From Candidatus Zixiibacteriota bacterium (lineage in GTDB: Bacteria; Zixibacteria; MSB-5A5; GN15; FEB-12): DNA of 40,577 nucleotides. The position numbers and the translations under genes were made by a program. Location of the stretch: NCBI GenBank assembly GCA_024277795.1, contig JAJRUL010000025.1, forward strand, positions 1-40,577, in the 5' to 3' direction. The notes under the pieces were generated by a model that made no database searches, had not been told where the DNA came from, and saw only the letters and a program-made list of their open reading frames with translations. This document shows positions 35,165 to 40,577 of this stretch, piece after piece. Positions within the stretch are counted from its first letter, which is position 1; each line of letters opens with the position of its first letter.

Positions 35165-35939
35165 AATAAGTACCACACTCTCAGGTCGTTCAAGTAAATT
35201 GTTGATTCCCTTTTTTACTGCAGGATTTCCTGATATGAAGACTTCTTTTCAATATGCAAAAGTGGCAGTTCAAGCGGGGGCCGATATGATAGAATTGGGC
35301 GTACCATTTTCTGATCCTTTGGCTGACGGTCCGCAAATCCAATATAGCTCGTACTCCGCATTACAAAAAGGAGTATCGCTTAAAGTAATACTTGAAGGTG
35401 TGCGGTCGGCCAGAAAGTCTGTGGATTGCCCAATTATACTCATGGGGTATTACAATCCGATCCATGCCTTTGGCCTCAGGTCATTCTTGAAGATGGCACA
35501 ATCGAGTACGGTTGACGGACTTATTGTACCTGATCTGCCAGTCGATGAATCAGGTGACTACTCAAAAGAGATGATTCGCAACAAGTTATCATCGATATTC
35601 CTTGTTGCTCCCACCTCCTCCAAGCGTAGGATAAAACAGATAGATACCAGATCGTCTGATTTTGTATATGCTGTTACAGTGGCGGGTGTAACAGGGACGG
35701 GCAAGGTTTTTTCAAAAGCGACCGATACTTATTTAGAGCAACTTAGTCGACTTTTACACAAGCCATTTGTTGCGGGATTTGGGGTTTCTGATCCTGTATC
35801 AGCAAAGAGGTTATGTCGCTATGCCGATGGAGTTGTGATAGGCTCAGCTTTTGTGAGTATTATTCGTGAATCAAGAACAAAACGTCAGTCAATTGTGAAT
35901 GTTGGACGTTTTGTCAGTAGAATCCGAAAAGTGATTTGA
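35157..35939 (+). CDS. trpA: Tryptophan synthase alpha chain
   Basis: Start at ATG 35157 behind aggtgggg, overlapping the trpB stop; an upstream in-frame GTG (35148) is less likely. The 260-residue (beta/alpha)8 subunit splits indole-3-glycerol phosphate and feeds indole to TrpB. Catalytic E46 ([11 protein letters not shown]) and D57 (LADGPQIQ) are present, as are [34 protein letters not shown] and the phosphate-binding FVAGFGVS and VVIGSAFV. Confidence 0.96.
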   Translation: MSRISTTLSGRSSKLLIPFFTAGFPDMKTSFQYAKVAVQAGADMIELGVPFSDPLADGPQIQYSSYSALQKGVSLKVILEGVRSARKSVDCPIILMGYYNPIHAFGLRSFLKMAQSSTVDGLIVPDLPVDESGDYSKEMIRNKLSSIFLVAPTSSKRRIKQIDTRSSDFVYAVTVAGVTGTGKVFSKATDTYLEQLSRLLHKPFVAGFGVSDPVSAKRLCRYADGVVIGSAFVSIIRESRTKRQSIVNVGRFVSRIRKVI

Positions 35940-36232
35940 TGAAAGACAAAGACCTCAGAAAAATCCGACAGCAGATTGATGAGATAGACAGTAAGCTTGT
36001 GTATCTGTTTAATCAAAGAGCAGAGATTGTTCTTGAGCTAGCCAAAGAGAAGGTGAGGATGGGAAAGAAGCTCTTCGATCCTGCTCGTGAAAGGGATATC
36101 TTTGTACATGTCACTGACATGAACCCTGGACCGTTAGCACCAGAGGCGATTGTACGTCTTTTTGAACGATTGATTGATGAATCGAGACGGCTTGAGAGAA
36201 CAGAAGTTTATGACAAAGAAGAGGGTAAGTAG
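35939..36232 (+). CDS. Chorismate mutase, AroQ type (monofunctional)
   Basis: The 97-residue all-helical enzyme turns chorismate into prephenate. The pattern LRKIRQQIDEIDSKLVYLF, then RAEIVLELAKEKVRMG with the active-site Arg and Lys, then FDPARERDIF and the third helix AIVRLFERLIDESRRLE is that of the AroQ class. It overlaps the trpA stop by one base. Prephenate would go to TyrA encoded downstream. It is separate here from both TyrA and DAHP synthase, to which AroQ domains are often fused; an association with the adjacent DAHP synthase is possible. Confidence 0.93.
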   Translation: MKDKDLRKIRQQIDEIDSKLVYLFNQRAEIVLELAKEKVRMGKKLFDPARERDIFVHVTDMNPGPLAPEAIVRLFERLIDESRRLERTEVYDKEEGK

Positions 36233-36238
36233 TTCATC

Positions 36239-37252
36239 ATGATTATTATCATGGAGCAAAATGCAACTACTGAACAAGTTCAACACGTTATGGAGCGTCT
36301 CCTTGAACATGATTTTGATGTTCATAGATCTACAGGTGCATCTCAGTTGGTACTCGGTGTTGTAGGTGATACACAGTCGGTTGATCCCCGTGATTATGAG
36401 TTGTTGGAGGGGGTTCATGAGGTTATACGCATATCTGAACCGTATAAATTGGCAAGCAGAACATTCAAACCACAGGATACAATAGTAAAAGTTGGTGATG
36501 CTACTTTTGGCGGTAAAAAAGTAGGGATGATTGCAGGGCCATGTTCGATTGAGTCAAGAGAGCAAATACGTAAGATTGCAAAATTTGTAAAGGCATCTGG
36601 GACAAAAGTCTTACGTGGTGGTGCATACAAACCGCGATCTTCTCCGTACTCATTCCAGGGGATGGGAGAAGAAGGACTGAAATATCTCAGAGAAGCTGGC
36701 GATGAAAATGGGCTTGCTGTTGTTTCTGAAGTGATGGATCGAGTTGACATCATCCCCGCACTCAAATATGTTGACTTGATTCAGGTTGGAGCGCGTAATA
36801 TGCAGAACTTTGCTTTGCTCAAGGAGCTTGGTAAGGTTGATAAACCGATATTACTCAAGCGAGGGATGTCGGTAACATTGAAAGAGTTGTTAATGGCGGC
36901 TGAATATATTATGGCAGGCGGTAATCATAATGTGATTCTCTGTGAACGTGGAATCAGGACATTCGAGAACTATACAAGAAATACACTCGATATTAGTGCT
37001 ATACCTGTATTGCATAAGTTGACGCATCTGCCAGTTGTGTCTGATCCGTCGCATGGTATTGGAATCCGCGACAAAGTTGCTCCAATGGCTCGTGCATCAG
37101 TAGCAGCGGGGGCTGATGGGCTTATTATTGAAATCCATTATGATCCTGACAATGCACTTTCAGATGGTGCGCAGACTTTGTTTTTTGAACAATACGAACA
37201 GTTGGTGAAAGAGATTTCGATGATCGCTAAGGCTGTTGGTCGAACTGTGTAA
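36239..37252 (+). CDS. aroF: 3-deoxy-7-phosphoheptulonate (DAHP) synthase, type I-beta, copy 1
   Basis: The 337-residue enzyme makes DAHP from PEP and erythrose 4-phosphate, the entry to the shikimate pathway. It has the N-terminal ferredoxin-like regulatory domain (about 1-72, starting MIIIME) seen in Thermotoga DAHP synthase, followed by the barrel. Key segments are the metal Cys C102 in AGPCSIES, RGGAYKPRSSPYSFQG, QVGARNMQNF, LLKRG, LCERGIRTFE and DPSHG. The ferredoxin-like domain is the allosteric site for tyrosine or phenylalanine in characterised relatives. It lies six bases after chorismate mutase. A paralogue starts at 39979. ATG 36251 is an alternative start but would trim a conserved strand. 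Confidence 0.94.
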   Translation: MIIIMEQNATTEQVQHVMERLLEHDFDVHRSTGASQLVLGVVGDTQSVDPRDYELLEGVHEVIRISEPYKLASRTFKPQDTIVKVGDATFGGKKVGMIAGPCSIESREQIRKIAKFVKASGTKVLRGGAYKPRSSPYSFQGMGEEGLKYLREAGDENGLAVVSEVMDRVDIIPALKYVDLIQVGARNMQNFALLKELGKVDKPILLKRGMSVTLKELLMAAEYIMAGGNHNVILCERGIRTFENYTRNTLDISAIPVLHKLTHLPVVSDPSHGIGIRDKVAPMARASVAAGADGLIIEIHYDPDNALSDGAQTLFFEQYEQLVKEISMIAKAVGRTV

Positions 37253-37269
37253 ACAGATAAGATTGTTTA

Positions 37270-37293
37270 TGCGACCTATGGGAATTGGTCGCA
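37270..37293 (+). promoter_or_regulatory. Stem-loop between the DAHP synthase gene and argS
   Basis: Perfect 7-bp stem tgcgacc (37270-37276) / ggtcgca (37287-37293), 10-nt loop, no T tract. It ends 14 bases before the argS ATG, close to agga, and could affect argS translation or mRNA processing. Confidence 0.45.
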
Positions 37294-37307
37294 ATTATTA
37301 GGACGCT

Positions 37308-39140
37308 ATGTCCGAACCAGATAGGAATTGGTTGATGGATAGAGATAAGTATAAGTGGCAATTTGCCTCTATTTTGGCAATAGCCTTTCAGAATAGATAC
37401 GTTGAGCAATTAGCAGACCAAAGTTTATCCCAAGAGTTTTCGGCTGAGCATATCTACAATAACCTCGATAAACCTAAAGATCCGAAAATGGGACGTTTTG
37501 CCTTTCCTGTTTTTCGTTTCAGTAAAGTACTAAAAATTGCTCCACCGATTATTGCCAAAAGTGTCGTCGAATATATCAAAGAGAAAGATGAATTGACATC
37601 TACTCTTGTTCAGATAGAGGCAATGGGCGGATTTATCAATTGTCATGTCAATATGAAGTCCTTGATAGTAGAGACTCTTAATGCAGTTCTATCACAATCG
37701 AGCGAATATGGTAATTCAACAATAGGTGATGGTAAGCGGGTGATCGTTGAATATTCATCTGTGAATATCGCAAAGCCGTTCGGAATAGGCCATCTCAGGA
37801 CCACAATTCTTGGAAATTCGCTTCGTCTGCTTTACAAAAAGTGCGGGTATGATGTTGTAGGGATAAATTACCTCGGGGATTGGGGGACTCAATTCGGCAA
37901 GATGATTGTGGCTTTTCGCAAATGGGGTGGTGACATAGATCTTTCTCAAAATGCTGTTGCTCAGTTGCTTGAGTTATATGTTCGTTTTCATAAAGAAGCT
38001 GAATTGGATGAGGCACTCAATGAAGAAGCCCGTCGTGTTTTTAAGGCTTTGGAAGATGGTGAAAGTGAAGCCGTTGCATTGTGGCAACGTTTCAGAGAAA
38101 TTTCTATCGATGAGTTCAAGCGTATCTATGAATTACTCGGAGTTGAGTTTGATCTGATTACAGGGGAGTCATTTCTTAATGACAAGATGGATTCTCTAAT
38201 TGAACGGTTGGAAAAAGCAAATCTCACTTCAGAATCACAAGGTGCTCTTATCGTCGAGCTTGATGATCCGCTATTACCTCCCTGTCTTCTGAAGAAGGCT
38301 GATGGTGCAACATTATATGCAACTCGTGATATTGCAGGTGCATTATGGCGGTATGGTGAATATCGATTTGACAAATCGTTATATGTCGTTGCTGTGTCAC
38401 AGTCTGATCATTTCAAACAGGTTTTCAAAGTTATCGAACTTCTTGAAGAAGCTGAAAAGATACCAGAGTCGGAGCGGATTGCACCAAGACTTGAACATAC
38501 CGATTTTGGTTGGGTTAAATTCGGTGATAAGACGATGTCCACTCGTTCAGGTACGATTATCTTCCTTGAGGATGTAATAAATAAAGCAATACATTTAGTA
38601 CATGATATGATAACTGAGAAAAACCCGAAACTTCCAGAGTTAGAAAAAACCGCGCAGGCTGTTGGTGTAGGAGCTGTTTTGTTTTCTCAACTGTCAGTAC
38701 GTCGGCAAACAGATGTTAATTTTGATTGGGATGCGGTACTCAGTTTTGAGGGTGAAACAGGCCCCTACTTGCAGTATACGCACGCACGTCTTTGTTCATT
38801 GATTCGCAAATATAATCAAGATATATCGCCTGATATTGATTTTTCAGTGCTTGATCGTGAAGAAGAGCATAGAGTGATAGAATTACTCTATGATTTCCCA
38901 GTGACAATAGAGTCGGCGGTACAACAGGATGAACCGTTTTTTGTCTCCTCATACTTGCTTTCGCTTTCTTCAGCATTTAACCGTGTCTATCAGAGAAAAG
39001 ATGAAAGTGGTGGCCCCGATAGAATCATTTCCGATGATACGTCGAAATCTTCTGCTCGAATGGCTTTGGTGCAGGCAGTGCGAATAGTAATCGGTGAGGG
39101 ATTGCGCCTATTAGGTATTCAAGCCCCTGAGGAGATGTAG
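37308..39140 (+). CDS. argS: Arginyl-tRNA synthetase
   Basis: The 610-residue class I synthetase has the N-terminal Add1 domain (about 13-115, with MGRFAFPVFRFSK), the Rossmann catalytic core and the C-terminal DALR anticodon-binding domain (about 480-610). The HIGH-equivalent is G159-I-G-H162 in NIAKPFGIGHLRTT, where the first His is Gly. The KMSKS-equivalent is MSTRSG near 411-416, the relaxed form usual for ArgRS. YLGDWGTQFGKM follows as expected. First-His variation in this motif occurs in other ArgRS (Ser in lactic acid bacteria, from memory). Its place between two aromatic-pathway genes is odd but it is in the same orientation with short gaps. Confidence 0.95.
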   Translation: MSEPDRNWLMDRDKYKWQFASILAIAFQNRYVEQLADQSLSQEFSAEHIYNNLDKPKDPKMGRFAFPVFRFSKVLKIAPPIIAKSVVEYIKEKDELTSTLVQIEAMGGFINCHVNMKSLIVETLNAVLSQSSEYGNSTIGDGKRVIVEYSSVNIAKPFGIGHLRTTILGNSLRLLYKKCGYDVVGINYLGDWGTQFGKMIVAFRKWGGDIDLSQNAVAQLLELYVRFHKEAELDEALNEEARRVFKALEDGESEAVALWQRFREISIDEFKRIYELLGVEFDLITGESFLNDKMDSLIERLEKANLTSESQGALIVELDDPLLPPCLLKKADGATLYATRDIAGALWRYGEYRFDKSLYVVAVSQSDHFKQVFKVIELLEEAEKIPESERIAPRLEHTDFGWVKFGDKTMSTRSGTIIFLEDVINKAIHLVHDMITEKNPKLPELEKTAQAVGVGAVLFSQLSVRRQTDVNFDWDAVLSFEGETGPYLQYTHARLCSLIRKYNQDISPDIDFSVLDREEEHRVIELLYDFPVTIESAVQQDEPFFVSSYLLSLSSAFNRVYQRKDESGGPDRIISDDTSKSSARMALVQAVRIVIGEGLRLLGIQAPEEM

Positions 39141-39142
39141 GA

Positions 39143-39991
39143 ATGTCGAGCCGTCTTGTAAGAAAAGTTACCGTGTGTGGGTTCGGATTGATTGGTGGAT
39201 CTATTGCACTTGATCTGCAAAGACGTTGTGGTAAGTTGGAGATATTTGCATACGATCGTCCCTCAGTTTTGTCTCGACTTAAGAAAGACAAGCGGTTCAG
39301 GGTGAAGACGATGAGTGCTTTTACCAAAGCTGTATCTGATGCTGATCTCATTATTTTATCCGCTTCGCATAGTGCAAATAAGAATATGTTGAGCAGGATT
39401 GCTTCTCATAAGGCAGTTCAAGACTGTTTGATTATTGATACGGGAGCCGTGAAGCACTCGATCGCAAAATTAGCACGTTCGTTGAATTTCAAGTCAGAAG
39501 TTCAGTTTATGCCAAGTCATCCTATGTCAGGGAAAGAGAGGAAAGGGTTTGGCAGTTCAGAATCAAATATATTTAAAGACCATGCTTGGTTTTTTGATGA
39601 TTCAAACCAACTTACGGAGAAGAACAAGAAGCGTTTAGATTGGTTGATTTCTAAGACAGGATCAATACGTGTCCTTTTAGATAGTGAACTTCACGATGAA
39701 CTCGTATCGGAGATATCTCATCTTCCTCAGATGATCTCTACGTTGTTGGGTGCACAGGTTAATCCCGAATTAATCGAATTAGCTGGCCCGGGGTTGAGAT
39801 CGATGTTACGTTTGTCAGGATCTCCATACGATGTGTGGAGTGAAATTATAGATGAAAACAGATTAAAAATAATTGATGCCCTTGAATTATATGTGGAAAA
39901 TATGAATAGAACAATCTCTCTGATCCGCAAGAGAGAGTCGTTGAAAGATATTTTTGATTCCGCTAGTAGGAGCTACAAATGCTTATCGTAA
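39143..39991 (+). CDS. tyrA: Prephenate dehydrogenase
   Basis: The 282-residue NAD(P)-dependent enzyme oxidatively decarboxylates prephenate to 4-hydroxyphenylpyruvate on the tyrosine branch. The Rossmann motif GFGLIGGS is at 13-20. DTGAVKHSI and the catalytic His region MPSHPMSGKERKGF follow, then the helical dimer domain with EISHLPQMIS. No ACT domain and no fused chorismate mutase, consistent with the separate AroQ in the operon. ggag lies before the ATG, two bases after argS. The end overlaps the next DAHP synthase by 13 bases. Confidence 0.93.
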   Translation: MSSRLVRKVTVCGFGLIGGSIALDLQRRCGKLEIFAYDRPSVLSRLKKDKRFRVKTMSAFTKAVSDADLIILSASHSANKNMLSRIASHKAVQDCLIIDTGAVKHSIAKLARSLNFKSEVQFMPSHPMSGKERKGFGSSESNIFKDHAWFFDDSNQLTEKNKKRLDWLISKTGSIRVLLDSELHDELVSEISHLPQMISTLLGAQVNPELIELAGPGLRSMLRLSGSPYDVWSEIIDENRLKIIDALELYVENMNRTISLIRKRESLKDIFDSASRSYKCLS

Positions 39992-40577
39992 TGGAAACCT
40001 CTGCCCCTAAAGAGCTGACTAAACAAGTTTGTAAACTGATTGAAGAGATGGGGCTTAAGGCTCATCCGATGCCCGGTGCGCAACGTACGGCAATCGGAGT
40101 TACCGGGAATAAATCACAAGTTGACTCGGATCGTATACTCACTCAACCGGGTGTGAAAGAGATAATTCACGTAACCAAGCCGTATAAATTAGTTAGCCGA
40201 GAGTTTTTCCCTGATGATACTGTTGTCGATGTTGATGGTGTAAAGATCGGTGGAAAAAACTTTGTTGTGATGGCTGGCCCATGTTCTGTGGAAAGTCGTG
40301 ATCAATGTATGACAATTGCTGAATCTGTTGCAAAATCTGGTGGACATATTTTTAGGGGAGGGGCATACAAACCTCGCACTTCTCCTTATAGTTTTCAAGG
40401 TTTACGGGAAGAGGGATTAAAGATCCTGGCCGAAGTGCGTGAGAAATTCGGCCTCAAGACTATTACTGAGGCTATAGATACAGATACTGCGGACGTTGTC
40501 GCTGATTATGTTGATATAATTCAGATTGGCGCACGAAACATGCAGAATTTTTCTCTATTAAAGAAAGTAGGCAAACG
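39979..40577 (+). CDS. DAHP synthase, type I-beta, copy 2 (3' end beyond window)
   Basis: From ATG 39979 (agg-ag about seven bases upstream) the frame is open to the right edge, about 199 residues. It starts MLIVMETSAPKEL, with the same ferredoxin-like N-terminal domain as copy 1, then KPYKLVSREF, MAGPCSVESR (metal Cys), FRGGAYKPRTSPYSFQG and IIQIGARNMQNFSLLKK. The parallel is clear over its whole visible length, but many residues differ, so this is an old paralogue, not a recent duplication. It overlaps tyrA by 13 bases and is likely cotranslated. Having two isozymes in one operon suggests different feedback control, for example by phenylalanine and tyrosine. Confidence 0.93.
   Translation, partial: MLIVMETSAPKELTKQVCKLIEEMGLKAHPMPGAQRTAIGVTGNKSQVDSDRILTQPGVKEIIHVTKPYKLVSREFFPDDTVVDVDGVKIGGKNFVVMAGPCSVESRDQCMTIAESVAKSGGHIFRGGAYKPRTSPYSFQGLREEGLKILAEVREKFGLKTITEAIDTDTADVVADYVDIIQIGARNMQNFSLLKKVGK

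Overview
This window looks like a chromosomal segment from an uncultured bacterium of the FCB group, most plausibly a Zixibacteria-like lineage. It is AT-leaning, by eye about 40% GC. Two large secreted proteins end in the 'NYPNPFNP...GIYFY...KMxLLK' type of C-terminal domain, and one of them also carries a dockerin-like pair of D-x-N-x-D/N-G loops. Both traits are typical of FCB bacteria. The placement is inference; the rRNA end at the left edge would settle it.

Layout. (1) 1-657: 3' end of 23S rRNA, 5S rRNA and a strong terminator, closing an rrn operon. (2) 866-9617: mostly single genes. These are a secreted protein of unknown role, a small gene made of a transposase-like C-terminal domain, a flavin nitroreductase, a frameshifted membrane gene, a DUF5362-like membrane protein, two Cys/Met-rich exported proteins on the minus strand, a DinB-like protein, a MATE exporter and an AspT/YidE-type transporter. 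(3) 9820-17883: a complete phosphate-starvation module, phoB-phoR, a porin preceded by a Pho-box-like tandem repeat, then pstS-pstC-pstA-pstB-phoU. A 52-residue membrane protein follows. (4) 18270-25798: tRNA-Leu(UAA), an 851-residue cohesin/dockerin-like secreted protein, tRNA-Thr(CGU), and a 1307-residue subtilisin-like protease with seven PKD domains. (5) 26049-27260: a PLP aminotransferase with its own terminator. (6) 27372 to the right edge: a tightly packed aromatic amino-acid operon: dapF-like, trpE, trpG, trpD, MFS transporter, trpC, trpF, trpB, trpA, chorismate mutase, DAHP synthase, argS, tyrA, second DAHP synthase (cut by the edge). Most junctions from dapF-like to chorismate mutase overlap by a few bases, which suggests translational coupling.

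How the genes work together. PhoBR would sense low phosphate and induce the porin and PstSCAB, with PhoU feeding back. The aromatic operon supplies chorismate (DAHP synthases) and splits it to tryptophan (Trp enzymes) and to prephenate and tyrosine (chorismate mutase, TyrA); the upstream aminotransferase could do the last transamination.

Most notable anomalies: the dapF-like gene has serine in place of BOTH catalytic cysteines while the rest of the substrate pocket is kept. trpG is complete except for an in-frame TAG at codon 33, although TAG is an ordinary stop throughout the window. A transposase C-terminal domain stands alone behind a good ribosome binding site. The protease carries a diverged tandem duplication of a three-PKD-plus-one unit. 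Two DAHP synthase paralogues, an arginyl-tRNA synthetase and an MFS transporter sit inside one aromatic operon. I see no CRISPR array, prophage or intact insertion sequence. I did not find a clear multi-gene defence or otherwise novel system.
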